Shown in pieces: positions 33,401 to 46,004 of a stretch of DNA of 64,000 bases. Source of the DNA: Mustela lutreola (taxonomy: Eukaryota; Chordata; Mammalia; Carnivora; Mustelidae). The notes under the pieces are model-generated. The model did not search any database and was not told the DNA's origin. It saw nothing but the letters and a program-made list of their open reading frames with translations. The number at the start of each line of letters is the position of its first letter. The stretch's first letter is position 1. The position numbers and the translations under genes were made by a program. The stretch spans positions 123,851,501 through 123,915,500 of the forward strand of contig NC_081295.1 of assembly GCF_030435805.1 (NCBI RefSeq), in the 5' to 3' direction.

Positions 33401-34165
33401 TCAGTCCATTAAGTTCTTTACATAAACTCAGCAACATGGCCCCAGGGATGGTGGGTCAAAGCCTCAATTTAGGATTCCTGAGGTGGTGCACAGAGTGACA
33501 AGACTGCATATATGATGGTGGATCAAAACCCCCATCAGGACTCAGCAAGAGGGGTGTAGAACAGTAGTTGCATGGCCCTAGTATCATTTGCTCAAATTTC
33601 CAAATGTGGAACAAGGGGCGGAGCACAGTGCAGCTGCATCTCCAGCCCTTGTAGATGGTGAGGTTCTGTGGGATCCTAATCCTGGAGAATGGAGCACAGC
33701 AGGGACTTGGGCCACTGGGGGCAGGTCTCACCACTGTGAGAGCTCCAGCGCTGGGAAGGAGATGAAGTGGCAGGACTCTGGACAGCTCCGTCAGGGGGTT
33801 CAGCATTACTAGAGACTCTCTGTGGGGTCCTTGATGGCAAAGGATGCAGATTCCACAGGTAAGCAAGATGACAAGAGTCCTCCTGTTCTCTTTTTCCTGC
33901 AGGTGAAATCATCCCTCTGAGGGCATCTTCCTTGTGCTGATCTGCTCCAGACTGACGGATGGGGTGACATGAGTAAAATGTTTCCTGCACTTTTCTATGT
34001 AGCCATCCTTGGGTTTTGTGCTCTAAAGCATTCTGCTATTTCCTCAGGGTGGTCCAGAGCTTTCCCAGAGCCACTGTCATCAATTATGTAGTTTATTGTT
34101 TTTATTGATGTTTTTACAGAAACAAGGGTTGTACCTGATTAATTGATTGATAAATTGATATTTTT
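30471..34165. other. Unassigned centre of the spacer
   Basis: No gene is recognised. The longest frames are 165 codons on the minus strand (30635-31132) and 136 on the minus strand (33456-33866). Neither shows a domain, signal peptide or splice context I can name. Confidence 0.35.
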
Positions 34166-34166
34166 A

Positions 34167-34169
<3 letters not shown>

Positions 34170-34212
<43 letters not shown>
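34170..34212. repeat. GT microsatellite
   Basis: A pure run of about 21 GT units; likely to vary in length between individuals. Confidence 0.95.
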
Positions 34213-34213
<1 letters not shown>

Positions 34214-35850
34214 GTTTTTCTAGAGAGAACAGTATTGGGAGGCTCCTAGTCAACCATCATCTGACTTCAGCTGGAACATCAGTAAGACTGTTGCCTTAAC
34301 GCCCTTGTCTAGCAGGTTTGCCATCTGCTTGTGTACTGAACACATTAGAGGACAATTGTACAGATTTCTTCTACCATCTGTTCAGGTCCTAGCATCTGTC
34401 CCCATGTGATGGGCCTTGCAATCCTTTAGCACAGGTGCCATCCATGCTGTTGCCAGCCAGAGTCACTCCCTTTGGTGCTGCCCTAGATCGCGTCCCTTCT
34501 TGTCTGATTACAAGTACTTATCCAGCAATTCTTCCCCTGTTCTCTTTTTCTTCACCAATGTTTGTTCTCAAGTGAATTATAGTGGTGGCTTTGAGAAGAC
34601 ACAACCCTGACCCTTGGCTTGAGGGTATGTAACTGATCCCTGGCCCTGGCTGTGTGCCCTCAAATCTGATGCCATGTGTGCTCTTAGAATGCACTTCCTC
34701 TAGAATTCCTCCAGCCTGTCCTTGAGAACAGCACAGAAACTGAGGCAGAACTCTTTCTCCTCTGCAGGCTGACTGAGGCTCCAGGGCTTCCTGATACCCT
34801 GATAAACTTGTCTGACTCTGCACTGGGTCTAGGACACTTCTAGCCAAACTTCCTTCTCTCTCCTTCCCTCGGATTCAGACTTGCATCAAGATTTGCTGTT
34901 CTTCCAGCCTTTCTGGCTCCTTCGCCATGTCTTCTCACAAGGCTTTCTCCTAACACATTCCTTACAGTCAGTTCCCCTGTGGGAAAAACCCAAGATCCTG
35001 CAGACATGATCAATTTCCTCCCAGTGGATGCCCTTCAGCACCCTCTGGACACATGAAGGAGGCTCGCCCTTCTCTACTAATGGTTAACACTTCCTGTGCT
35101 GGACAATGGTGCAGATGCAAGTGGTATCTACTCAGTAGGTTTGCGAGAATGACCTAGCATGCATGTGTAGGAGCATGAACAGCAGCTCTGGGATTGGATT
35201 CTGAGGATGCTTGATCGAGGGGCCAGAATATCAGGATGGAGAAGGGAAAATGCATTGACTAGGAGCACTTTTCAGGATGTGGTTTTATCCAGAAGCCCAA
35301 GACATGGGACAATATCACCATTGGGGTGGCTCTATGTAGATGGGGAAAGTGGTGTCCAACTCTCCACAAAGTAGACATGACTTAGTTGCCCTAATAAAGA
35401 GACAGTAAAACTTGGGATAAAGAAGCTGAAGGAAGTAGACATGCAGAATGCAGGTATTATGTGTAGAAAAAAGACCCACCAGATGATTACATTCCACAAG
35501 AGGATCCTGAAGACTCACCTTTCCTGAAAGTCATCAGCAAAGTGTTGGGAAGAGGGAACAGGACATCACTAGAAATTTGAGGGTATTTTCCTCTACAGGG
35601 CAGAGATCAGGCAGGACAGATGTCCTAGAATTCGCTCATTAATATCAGTGGGGATGAACGGGCCCTGAATAGACAGGTGGGAACTCCATGAAAGGTAGAT
35701 TGGGTGAAGGACCTCTTCCACCAGGTATTCAATCAAACACTGATGTAGGTGCTGTTGGCCAGGAACCTTGCAGATATGTTAGGTCTCAAATCAGCTGACT
35801 TTAAGACAGGGAGATTCCCCTGTCTTAGATTCTCCTGGTGAGGTGAGGAT
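34213..35850. other. Unassigned spacer sequence
   Basis: No gene or clear repeat recognised. Confidence 0.35.
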
Positions 35851-35882
35851 TTAATTAATTAATTAGTTAATTAATTAATTTT
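35850..35882. repeat. TTAA-type short tandem repeat
   Basis: TTAATTAATTAATTAGTTAA and similar units beside the 3' end of the old antisense L1. Confidence 0.85.
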
Positions 35883-38229
35883 GCCTTTAGTTTTTTTTTT
35901 AATTATGTTCGGTTAGCCAGCATGTGGTACATCATAAGTTTTTGTTGTAGTGTCCAATGATTCAATAGTTGTGTATAAAACTCCATGCTCATCCCAACAT
36001 GCGCCCTCCTTAATACCCATCATCTAGTCACCCCAGACTCCCATCCACCTCCCTTCTGTAAACCTCTGTTTCCTGGAGTCCACAATCCCTCATGGTTTGT
36101 CTCCTTCTCTGATTTCTTCCCACTCAGTTTCCCCTCCCTTCTCCTGTGGTTCTGCATGCTATTCCTTATGTTCTATATATGAGAGAAACCATATGATAAT
36201 CATCTTTTTCTGCTTAACTTATTTCACTTAGAATAATCTCCTCCAATTCCATCCATGTTGAAGCAAATGGTGAGTATTCATCCTTTCTGATGACTAATAC
36301 TCCATTCTATTTATGTACCACATCTTTTTTTTAATCCATTCCTCTGTTGAAGGGCATCTTGGTTCCTTCCATTGTTTGGCTGTTGTGGACATTGCTGCTA
36401 TGAACATTGGAGTACATGTGCCCCTTCTTTTTACTACATCTGTATTTTGGGGGTAAATGCCTAGTAGTATAATTCCTGAATCATAGGGTAGCTCTATTTT
36501 TAAAGTCTTGAGGAAGCTCCATACTGTTTTTCAGAATGGTTGTACCAGGTTGTAATCCCATCAACAATGAAAGTGGGTCCCCTTTCTCCACAACCTTGCC
36601 AACAATTTCTTTTAACTATCTTGTTAATTTTGACCATTCTAGCTGGTATAAGGTGGTATCTCATTTATCTCATTGTGGTTTTGATTTGTATCTCCCTGAT
36701 GGTTAGAGATGTTGAACATTTTTTCATGTGTCTGTTAGCTATTTGAATGTTTTCTTTGGAGAACTGTCTGCTTATGTTTTCTGCCCATTTCATGACTGGA
36801 TTATTTGCTTTTTGGGTTATTGAGTCTGATAAGTTCTTTAAATCTTGATATAAATATATTGGATATATTGATATCCAAGATCTATCTATTATAGATCTTA
36901 GATATCAGCCCTTTATCTGAAATGTCATTTGCAAATATCTTCTCCCATTCTGGGGATTGCCTTTGTTTTTGTTGACTGTTTCCTTTGCTGTGCAAAAGCT
37001 TTCTATCTTGATAAAGTCCCAAAAGTTCATTTTTGCTTTTGTCAAAGAGGTTCCTGACTATGTTCTCCTCTGGGATTTTGATGGATTCCTATCTTTCATT
37101 TAGGTCTTTCATCCATTTTGAGTTTATTTTTGTGTATGGTGTAAGAGATTATTTCATTCTTCTGAATGTGGCTGTCCAGTTTCTCCAGGATTATTTATTG
37201 AAGAGACTGTCTTTTTTCCATTGGATATTCTTTCCTGATTTGTTGAAGATTATTAGCTGGCCATAGAGTTGAGGGTCCATTTCTGGACTCTCTATTCTGT
37301 TCCATTGATTTGTGTGTCTGCTTTTGTGCCAATACCATGCTGTCTTGATGGCCACTGCTTTGTAATATAGCTTGAAGTCAAGCATTGTGATGCCCCCACC
37401 TTCAGTTTTCGTTATCGGCATTCCCCTGGCGATTTGTGGTCTTTTCTAGTTGCATACAAATTTTAGGATTATTTGTTCCAGCTCTGTGAAGAATGTCAGT
37501 GGCAATTTGAAAGGGATTGCATTGAAAGTGTGGATTGCTCTGGGCAGCATAGACATATTCATAATGTTTATTCTTCCAATCCATGAGCATGGAATGGTTT
37601 TCCATCTCTTTGTGTCCTTCTCAGTTTCTTTATAGGTGTTCTGTAGTTTCTAGAGTATAAATCCTTTACCTCTTTGGTTAGGTTTATTCCAAGGTATTCG
37701 ATGGTTTTTGGTATTATTGCAAATGGAATCCATTCCTTAATTTCTCTTTCTTCAGTCACATTGTTAGTGTATAGAAATGCAACTGATTTCTGTGCATTGA
37801 TTTTGTATCCTGCCACATTGCTGAATTGCTGTATGAGTTCTAATAATTTGGGGGTAGAGTCTTTTGGGTTTTCCACATAAAGAATGTCATCGGCAAAGAG
37901 AGAGTTTGACTTCTTTGCCAATTTGAATACCTTTTATTTCTTTTTGTTGTCTGATTGCCGATGCTAGGACTTCTAGTATTATTTTGAACAATAATGGTGA
38001 GAGTGGGAATCCCTGTCATGTTCCTGACCTTAAGGGAAAAGTTTTCAGTTTTTCCCCATTGAGAATGATATTCATGATGGGTGTTTCACAGATGGCTTTT
38101 ATGATATTAGGTATGGTCCCTCTAATCCTGTACTTTGAAAAGTTTTAATCAGGAAGGGATGCTATATTTTGTCAAATGCTTTCTCTGTATTGATTGAGAG
38201 GATCATATGATTCTTGTCTTTTCTTTTAT

Positions 38230-38436
38230 TTTATTTTTTTTTTTAAAGATTTTATTTATTTGTCAGAGAGAGTGAGCGAGAGCAAGCACAGGCAGACAGA
38301 GTGGAAGGCAGAGTCAGACGGAGAAGCAGGCTCCCTGCGGAGCAAGGAGCCCGATATGGGACTCGATCCCAGGACGCTGGGATCATGACCTGAGCTGAAG
38401 GCAGCTGCTTAACCAACTGAGCCACCCAGGCGTCCC
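38230..38436 (-). mobile_element. CAN-SINE, minus strand, inside old L1
   Basis: TTAAAGATTTTATTTATTTG tail, GAGCAAGGAGCCCGATATGG, GCCACCCAGGCGTCCC head. Flanked by TGTCTTTTCTTTTATT on both sides (target-site duplication). The little-degraded head suggests a fairly young copy. Confidence 0.96.
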
Positions 38437-39095
38437 TGTCTTTTCTTTTATTAATGTGGTCTGTCACACTGGTGGATTTCCAGATGTTAAACCCAAGAAT
38501 AAATCCCTCCTGGTCATGGTGACCAATCCTTCTAATGTGCTGTTGGATCTTATTGGCTAGGGTCTTATTGAGTATTTTGGCACTGGTATTCATCAGGGAT
38601 ATTGGTCTGTAATTCTCCTTTGAGAATTGATGAGGTCTTTGTCTGGCTTGGGGGTCAAGGCAATGCTGGCCTCATAGAATGAGTTTGGCAGTTTTCCTCC
38701 CATTTCTATTTTTTGGAACAGTTTCAGTAGAATAGGTATTATTTCTTCTTTAAATGTTAGATAGAATTCCCCTGGGAAGCCAGGGGAATTCTGGACTCTT
38801 ATTTATTATTTCAATTTCCTTTCTGGTTATGGGTCTATTCAGATTGTCTATTTCTGCCTGTTTCAGTCTTGGTAGTTTATAAGTTTCCAGGAATGCATCC
38901 ATTTCTTCTAGATTGCTTAATTTGTTGGCATATAGTAATAATTTCTAATACTTGTTTCTATTTCCTTGGTGTTAGTCATGACCTCTGACCTTTCATTCAT
39001 GATTTTATTAATTTGAGTCCTTTCCATTTTCTTTTCAACAACTCTGGCCAGCAGTTTATTGATCTTATTAATTCTTTCAAAGAATGAACTTCTAG

Positions 39096-40207
39096 GGGGG
39101 AGGAGTCAAGATGGCGGAGAAGTAGCAAGCTGAGACTGCTTCAGCTAGCCGGAGATCAGCTAGATAGCTTATCTAAAGATTGCAAACACCTGAAAATCCA
39201 TCGGCAGATCGAAGAGAAGAAGAACAGCAATTCTGGAAACAGAAAATCAACCACTTTCTGAAAGGTAGGACCGGCGGAGAAGTGAATCCAAAGCGACGGG
39301 AAGATAGACCCCGGGGGGAGGGGCCGGCTCCCGGCAAGCGGCGGAGCAACCGCGCACAAAATCAGGACTTTTAAAAGTCTGTTCCGCTGAGGGACATCGC
39401 TCCAGAGGCTAAACCGGGGCGAAGCCCACGCGGGGTCAGCGTGGCCTCAGGTCCCGCAGGGTCACAGAAGGATCGGGGGTGTCTGAGTGTCGCAGAGCTT
39501 GCGGGTATTGGAACGGGAAAGCCGGCTACAGAGACAGAGCTGACAGTAAGCTCGCAGCTCCGTGTTACCTTGAACCGGTCGCAGGCTCGGTGAGCTCGGA
39601 GCGCGGCCGGAGGTCAGGCAGACGGGAGTGACTGGGCGCTGTTCTCTGAGGGCGCACTGAGGAGTGGGGCCCTGGGCTCTCGGCTCCTCCGGGCCGGAGA
39701 CCAGGAGGCCGCCATTTGTATTCCCGTCCTCTGGAACTCTACGGAAAGCGCTCAGGGAACAAAAGCTCCTGAAAGCAAACCCGAGCGGATTACTCACCCC
39801 GGCCCCGGGTAAGGGCGGTGTAATTCCGCCTGGGGCAAAGACACTTGAGAATCACTACAACAGGCCCCTCCCCCCAGAAGATCAACAAGAAATCGGGCCG
39901 AGACCAAGTTCACCTACCAAGGAGTGCAGTTTCAATACCAAGGAGAGCAGCAGAATTCCAGAGGAGGAGAAAGCCAAGCACGGAACTCATGGCTTTTTTC
40001 CTGTGATTTTTTTTAGTCTTGCAGTTAATTTAATTTTTTCTTTTTCATTTTTTTTTTCTTTTTTTTTTTTTCTCGCCTTCGGGTAAAATTTTTTTTTTTT
40101 AACTGTTACCTTTTTCTTTTTTAACGATTTTTTACTAGTTTATCTAATATATATATATATATTTTTTTTTTTTTTACATTTTTCTTAGGTGTTTTCTTTT
40201 TTTAAAA

Positions 40208-40240
<33 letters not shown>

Positions 40241-40396
40241 CTTTTTTCTCTCTTCCTTTTTGAACCTCTTTTTATCCCCTTTCTCCCCACTCACGATTTT
40301 GGATCTCTTCTAATTTGGTTAAAGCATATTTTCCTGGGGTTGTTGCCACCCTTTTAGTATTTTACTTGCCCCTTCATTTACTCTTATCTGGACAAA
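39096..40396 (+). promoter_or_regulatory. L1 5' UTR (internal promoter region)
   Basis: The first about 900 bases are GC-rich with many CG pairs and begin with the AAGATGGCGG motif (YY1-type site near the 5' end of L1s). About 39990-40260 is a very T-rich stretch with runs of up to 14 T, just before ORF1. The internal promoter role is known for L1s and inferred here. Confidence 0.75.
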
Positions 40397-41314
40397 ATGA
40401 CAAGACGTAAAAATTCAACACAAAAAAAAGAACAAGAGGCAGTACCGAAGGCTAGGGACCTAATCAATACAGACATCGGTAATATGTCAGATCTAGAGTT
40501 CAGAATGACAATTCTCAAGGTTCTAGCCGGGCTCGAAAAAGGCATGGAAGATATTAGAGAAACCCTCTCGAGAGATATAAAAGCCCTTTCTGGAGAAATA
40601 AAAGAACTAAAATCTAACCAAGTTGAAATCAAAAAAGCTATTAATGAGGTGCAATCAAAAATGGAGGCTCTCACTGCTAGGATAAATGAGGCAGAAGAAA
40701 GAATTAGTGATATAGAAGACCAAATGACAGAGAATAAAGAAGCTGATCAAAAGAGGGACAAACAGCTACTGGACCACGAGGGGAGAATTCGAGAGATAAG
40801 TGACACCATAAGACGAAACAACATTAGAATAATTGGGATTCCAGAAGAAGAAGAAAGTGAGAGGGGAGCAGAAGGTATACTGGAGAGAATTATTGGGGAG
40901 AATTTCCCCAATATGGCAAAGGGAACGAGCATCAAAATTCAGGAGGTTCAGAGAATGCCCCTCAAAATCAATAAGAATAGGCCCACACCCCGTCACCTAA
41001 TAGTAAAATTTACAAGTCTCAATGACAAAGAGAAAATCCTGAAAGCAGCCCGGGAAAAGAAGTCTGTAACATACAATGGTAAAAATATTAGATTGGCAGC
41101 TGACTTATCCACAGAGACCTGGCAGGCCAGAAAGAGCTGGCATGATATTTTCAGAGCACTAAACGAGAAAAACATGCAGCCAAGAATACTATATCCAGCT
41201 AGGCTATCATTGAAAATAGAAGGAGAGATTAAAAGCTTCCAGGACAAACAACAACTGAAAGAATTTGCAAATACCAAACCAGCTCTACAGGAAATCTTGA
41301 AAGGGGTCCTCTAA
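40397..41314 (+). CDS. L1 ORF1 protein (305 residues)
   Basis: RNA-binding, nucleic-acid-chaperone protein that coats L1 RNA as a trimer. The basic N-terminus [18 protein letters not shown] is followed by a coiled coil over about residues 45-140 (heptad pattern in [20 protein letters not shown] and [18 protein letters not shown]). An RRM-like domain starts at about 150 ([15 protein letters not shown]) and includes TPRHLIVKF. The C-terminal domain contains [33 protein letters not shown] and [15 protein letters not shown]. The frame is intact. ORF2 starts 79 bases after its stop, as is usual. Confidence 0.96.
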   Translation: MTRRKNSTQKKEQEAVPKARDLINTDIGNMSDLEFRMTILKVLAGLEKGMEDIRETLSRDIKALSGEIKELKSNQVEIKKAINEVQSKMEALTARINEAEERISDIEDQMTENKEADQKRDKQLLDHEGRIREISDTIRRNNIRIIGIPEEEESERGAEGILERIIGENFPNMAKGTSIKIQEVQRMPLKINKNRPTPRHLIVKFTSLNDKEKILKAAREKKSVTYNGKNIRLAADLSTETWQARKSWHDIFRALNEKNMQPRILYPARLSLKIEGEIKSFQDKQQLKEFANTKPALQEILKGVL

Positions 41315-41393
41315 GCAAAGAGAGAGCCTACAAGTGGTAGATCAGAAAGGAACAGAGACCATATACAGTAACAGTCACCTTACAGGCAATACA

Positions 41394-44300
41394 ATGGCAC
41401 TAAATTCATATCTCTCAATAGTTACCCTGAATGTTAATGGGCTAAATGCCCCTGTCAAAAGACACAGGGTATCAGAATGGATAAAAAAACAAAACCCATC
41501 TATATGTTGCCTCCAAGAAACACATTTTAAGCCCGAAGACACCTCCAGATTTAAAGTGAGGGGGTGGAAAAGAATTTACCATGCTAATGGACATCAGAAG
41601 AAAGCAGGAGTGGCAATCCTTATATCAGATCAATTAGATTTTAAGCCAAAGACTATAATAAGAGATGAGGAAGGACACTATATCATACTCAAAGGGTCTG
41701 TCCAACAAGAAGATTTAACAATTTTAAATATCTATGCCCCCAATGTGGGAGCAGCCAACTATATAAACCAATTAATAACAAAATCAAAGAAACACATCAA
41801 CAATAATACAATGATAGTAGGGGACTTTAACACTCCCCTCACTGAAATGGACAGGTCATCCAAGCAAAAGATCAGCAAGGATATAAAGGCCTTAAATGAC
41901 ACACTGGACCAGATGGACATCACAGATATATTCAGAATATTTCATCCCAAAGCAACAGAATACACATTCTTCTCTAGTGCACATGGAACATTCTCCAGAA
42001 TAGATCACATCCTCGGTCCTAAATCAGGACTCAACCGGTATCAAAAGATTGGGATCATTCCCTGCATATTTTCAGACCACAATGCTCTAAAGCTAGAACT
42101 CAACCACAAAAGGAAGTTTGGAAAGAACCCAAATACATGGAGACTAAACAGTATCCTTCTAAAGAATGAATGGGTCAACCGGGAAATTAAAGAAGAATTG
42201 AAAAAAATCATGGAAACAAATGATAATGAAAACACAACGGTTCAAAATCTGTGGGACACAACAAAGGCAGTCCTGAGAGGAAAATATATAGCGGTACAAG
42301 CCTTTCTCAAGAAACAAGAAAGGTCTCAGGTACACAACCTAACCCTACACCTAAAGGAGCTGGAGAAAGAACAAGAAAGAAACCCTAAGCCCAGCAGGAG
42401 AAGAGATATCATAAAGATCAGAGCAGAAATCAATGAAATAGAAACCAAAAAAACAATAGAACAAATCAACGAAACTAGGAGCTGGTTCTTTGAAAGAATT
42501 AATAAAATTGATAAACCCCTGGCCCGACTTATCAAAAAGAAAAGAGAAAGGACCCAAATAAATAAAATCATGAATGAAAGAGGAGAGATCACAACTAACA
42601 CCAAAGAAATACAAACTATTATAAGAACATACTATGAGCAACTCTACGGCAATAAATTTGACAATCTGGAAGAAATGGATGCATTCCTAGAAACATATAA
42701 ACTACCACAACTGAACCAGGAAGAAATAGAAAGCCTGAACAGACCCATAACCAGTAAGGAGATTGAAACAGTCATTAAAAATCTCCAAACAAACAAAAGC
42801 CCAGGGCCAGACGGCTTCCCGGGGGAATTCTACCAAACATTTAAAGAAGAACTAATTCCTATTCTCCTGAAACTGTTCCAAAAAATAGAAATGGAAGGAA
42901 AACTTCCAAACTCATTTTATGAGGCCAGCATCACCTTGATCCCAAAACCAGACAAGGATCCCACCAAAAAAGAGAGCTATAGACCAATATCCTTGATGAA
43001 CACAGATGCGAAAATACTCAACAAAATACTAGCCAATAGGATTCAACAGTACATTAAAAAGATTATTCACCACGACCAAGTGGGATTTATTCCAGGGCTG
43101 CAAGGTTGGTTCAACATCCGCAAATCAGTCAATGTGATACAACACATCAATAAAAGTAAGAACAAGAACCATATGATACTCTCAATAGATGCTGAAAAAG
43201 CATTTGACAAAGTACAACATCCCTTCCTGATCAAAACTCTTCAAAGTGTAGGGATAGAGGGCACATACCTCAATATCATCAAAGCCATCTATGAAAAACC
43301 CACCGCAAATATCATTCTCAATGGAGAAAAACTGAAAGCTTTTCCGCTAAGGTCAGGAACACGGCAGGGATGTCCATTATCACCACTGCTATTCAACATC
43401 GTACTAGAGGTCCTAGCCTCAGCAATCAGACAACAAAAGGAAATTAAAGGCATCCAAATCGGCAAAGAAGAAGTCAAATTATCACTCTTCGCAGATGATA
43501 TGATACTATATGTGGAAAACCCAAAAGACTGCACTCCAAAACTGCTAGAACTTATACAGGAATTCAGTAAAGTGTCAGGATATAAAATCAATGCACAGAA
43601 ATCAGTTGCATTTCTCTACACCAACAGCAAGACAGAAGAAAGAGATATTAAGGAGTCAATCCCATTTACAATTGCATCCAAAACCATAAGATACCTAGGA
43701 ATAAACCTAACCAAAGAGACACAGAATCTATACTCAGAAAACTATAAAGTACTCATGAAAGAAATTGAGGAAGACACAAAGAAATGGAAAAATGTTCCAT
43801 GCTCCTGGATTGGAAGAATAAATATTGTGAAAATGTCTATGCTACCTAAAGCAATCTACACATTTAATGCAATTCCTATCAAAGTACCATCCATCTTTTT
43901 CAAAGAAATGGAACAAATAATTCTAAAATTTATATGGAACCAGAAAAGACCTCGAATAGCCAAAGGGATATTGAAAAAGAAAGCCAACGTTGGTGGCATC
44001 ACAATTCCGGACTTCAGGCTCTATTACAAAGCTGTCATCATCAAGACAGCATGGTACTGGCACAAAAACAGACACATAGATCAATGGAACAGAATAGAGA
44101 GCCCAGAAATAGACCCTCAAATCTATGGTCAACTAATCTTCGACAAAGCAGGAAAGAATGTCCAATGGAAAAAAGACAGCCTTTTCAATAAATGGTGCTG
44201 GGAAAATTGGACAGCCACATGCAGAAAAATGAAATTGGACCATTTCCTTACACCACACACAAAAATAGACTCAAAATGGATGAAGGACCTCAATGTACGA

Positions 44301-45209
44301 AAGGAATCCATCAAAATCCTTGAGGAGAACACGGGCAGCAACCTCTTCGACCTCTGCCGCAGCAACATCTTCCTAGGAACAACGCAAAAGGCAAGGGAAG
44401 CAAGGGCAAAAATGAACTATTGGGATTTCATCAAGATCAAAAGCTTTTGCACAGCAAAGGAAACAGTTAACAAAATCAAAAGACAACTGACAGAATGGGA
44501 GAAGATATTTGCAAACGACATATCAGATAAAGGACTAGTGTCCAGAATCTATAAAGAACTTAGCAAACTCAACACCCAAAGAACAAATAATCCAATCAAG
44601 AAATGGGCAGAAGACATGAACAGACATTTCTGCAAAGAAGACATCCAGATGGCCAACAGACACATGAAAAAGTGCTCCATATCACTCGGCATCAGGGAAA
44701 TACAAATCAAAACCACAATGAGATATCACCTCACACCAGTCAGAATGGCTAAAATCAACAAGTCAGGAAATGACAGATGCTGGCGAGGATGCGGAGAAAG
44801 GGGAACCCTCCTACACTGTTGGTGGGAATGCAAGCTGGTGCAGCCACTCTGGAAAACAGCATGGAGGTTCCTCAAAATGTTGAAAATAGAACTGCCCTAT
44901 GACCCAGCAATTGCACTATTGGGTATTTACCCTAAAGATACAAATGTAGTGATCCAAAGGGACACATGCACCCGAATGTTTATAGCAGCAATGTCCACAA
45001 TAGCCAAACTATGGAAAGAATCTAGATGTCCATCAACAGATGAATGGATCAAGAAGATGTGGTATATATACACAATGGAATACTATGCAGCCATCAAAAG
45101 AAATGAAATCTTGCCATTTGCAACAACATGGATGGAACTAGAGCGTATCATGCTTAGCGAAATAAGTCAAGCAGAGAAAGACAACTATCATATGATCTCC
45201 CTGATATGA
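41394..45209 (+). CDS. L1 ORF2 protein: endonuclease and reverse transcriptase (1271 residues)
   Basis: Nicks target DNA and reverse-transcribes L1 RNA at the nick (target-primed reverse transcription). The start [18 protein letters not shown] is chosen because it matches the usual L1 ORF2 start; 20 more codons are open upstream. Endonuclease, about residues 1-240: NVNGLN, QETHF (catalytic Glu), [11 protein letters not shown] and a later SDH (catalytic His). Reverse transcriptase, about 450-780: [56 protein letters not shown] and the active-site [14 protein letters not shown] near 698-701. The C-terminal Cys-rich motif is [18 protein letters not shown]. The length is close to the human 1275. 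No stop or frameshift is seen. Confidence 0.97.
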   Translation: MALNSYLSIVTLNVNGLNAPVKRHRVSEWIKKQNPSICCLQETHFKPEDTSRFKVRGWKRIYHANGHQKKAGVAILISDQLDFKPKTIIRDEEGHYIILKGSVQQEDLTILNIYAPNVGAANYINQLITKSKKHINNNTMIVGDFNTPLTEMDRSSKQKISKDIKALNDTLDQMDITDIFRIFHPKATEYTFFSSAHGTFSRIDHILGPKSGLNRYQKIGIIPCIFSDHNALKLELNHKRKFGKNPNTWRLNSILLKNEWVNREIKEELKKIMETNDNENTTVQNLWDTTKAVLRGKYIAVQAFLKKQERSQVHNLTLHLKELEKEQERNPKPSRRRDIIKIRAEINEIETKKTIEQINETRSWFFERINKIDKPLARLIKKKRERTQINKIMNERGEITTNTKEIQTIIRTYYEQLYGNKFDNLEEMDAFLETYKLPQLNQEEIESLNRPITSKEIETVIKNLQTNKSPGPDGFPGEFYQTFKEELIPILLKLFQKIEMEGKLPNSFYEASITLIPKPDKDPTKKESYRPISLMNTDAKILNKILANRIQQYIKKIIHHDQVGFIPGLQGWFNIRKSVNVIQHINKSKNKNHMILSIDAEKAFDKVQHPFLIKTLQSVGIEGTYLNIIKAIYEKPTANIILNGEKLKAFPLRSGTRQGCPLSPLLFNIVLEVLASAIRQQKEIKGIQIGKEEVKLSLFADDMILYVENPKDCTPKLLELIQEFSKVSGYKINAQKSVAFLYTNSKTEERDIKESIPFTIASKTIRYLGINLTKETQNLYSENYKVLMKEIEEDTKKWKNVPCSWIGRINIVKMSMLPKAIYTFNAIPIKVPSIFFKEMEQIILKFIWNQKRPRIAKGILKKKANVGGITIPDFRLYYKAVIIKTAWYWHKNRHIDQWNRIESPEIDPQIYGQLIFDKAGKNVQWKKDSLFNKWCWENWTATCRKMKLDHFLTPHTKIDSKWMKDLNVRKESIKILEENTGSNLFDLCRSNIFLGTTQKAREARAKMNYWDFIKIKSFCTAKETVNKIKRQLTEWEKIFANDISDKGLVSRIYKELSKLNTQRTNNPIKKWAEDMNRHFCKEDIQMANRHMKKCSISLGIREIQIKTTMRYHLTPVRMAKINKSGNDRCWRGCGERGTLLHCWWECKLVQPLWKTAWRFLKMLKIELPYDPAIALLGIYPKDTNVVIQRDTCTRMFIAAMSTIAKLWKESRCPSTDEWIKKMWYIYTMEYYAAIKRNEILPFATTWMELERIMLSEISQAEKDNYHMISLI

Positions 45210-45815
45210 GGAAGTGGTGATGCAACATGGAGGCTTAAGTGGGTAGAAGAATAAATGAAACAAGATGGGATTGGGAGGGAGACAAACCATAAGTGACTCT
45301 TAATCTCACAACAAACTGAGGGTTGCCGGGGGGAGGGGGTTTGGGAGAAGGGGGTGGGATTATGGACATTGGGGAGGGTATGTGATTTGGTGAGTGCTGT
45401 GAAGTGTGTAAACCTGGTGATTCACAGACCTGTACCCCTGGGGATAAAAATATATGTTTATAAAAAATAAAAAATTTAAAAAAAATAAAAATAAAGAATA
45501 TTTCCCCTTCAAAAAAAAAAAAAAAAAAAAAAGAATGAACTTCTAGTTTTGCTGATCTGTTCTACTGTTTTCTGGTTTCTATTTCATTGATTCCTGTCTA
45601 ATTTTTTTATTTCTCTTCTCCTACTTGGTTTAGACTTTATTTGCCGTTCTTTCTCCAGATCTTTTAGGTGTAAGGTTAGCTTGTTCTTTTGGGATTTTTC
45701 TAGTTTTTTGAGAAAGGCTTGGATGGCTATGTATTTCTCTGTTAGGACTGCCTTTGCAGTATCCCATAGGTTTTGGACTAATGTGTTTTCATTCTCATTA
45801 GTTTCCATGAATTTT

Positions 45816-46004
45816 TTTTTAATTTTAAAAAATATTTTATTTATTTATGTGACAGAATGTGCACAAGCAGAGGGAGTATCAGAGGGAGAGGGAGAAGTAG
45901 TCTCCCCACCAAGCAGGGAGCCCAGTGTGGGGCTTGATCCCAGGACCCTGGGATCATGACCTGAGCCAAAGGCAGACATTAACCAACTGAGCTACCCAGG
46001 TGTC
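45816..46004 (-). mobile_element. CAN-SINE, minus strand, inside old L1
   Basis: AAAATATTTTATTTATTTAT tail, CCAGGACCCTGGGATCATGA, GAGCTACCCAGGTGTCCC head. AGTTTCCATGAATT flanks it on both sides. Confidence 0.95.

Larger units (their letters stand above)
39096..45529 (+). mobile_element. Full-length young L1 with both ORFs open
   Basis: About 6.43 kb: 5' UTR 39096-40396 (starts GGGGGAGGAGTCAAGATGGC), ORF1 40397-41314, inter-ORF spacer 41315-41393, ORF2 41394-45209, 3' UTR to about 45480, then an A-rich tail with a final A run to 45529. Both frames are uninterrupted and the target-site duplication is perfect. It sits in opposite orientation inside an old L1. Inferred: recent insertion, possibly still active. 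Confidence 0.97.
39079..45546 (+). repeat. Target-site duplication of the young L1
   Basis: AAAGAATGAACTTCTAG occurs at 39079-39095 and again at 45530-45546, exactly bracketing the element. Perfect identity over 17 bases points to a recent insertion. Confidence 0.96.

Noticed and set aside
33456-33990. Possible spliced or processed gene on the minus strand
   Set aside because: Frame of 136 codons with no recognised family and no inverted counterpart to test conservation; left as unassigned.
40384-42641. Minus-strand frames inside the young L1
   Set aside because: Antisense shadows of ORF1 and ORF2.
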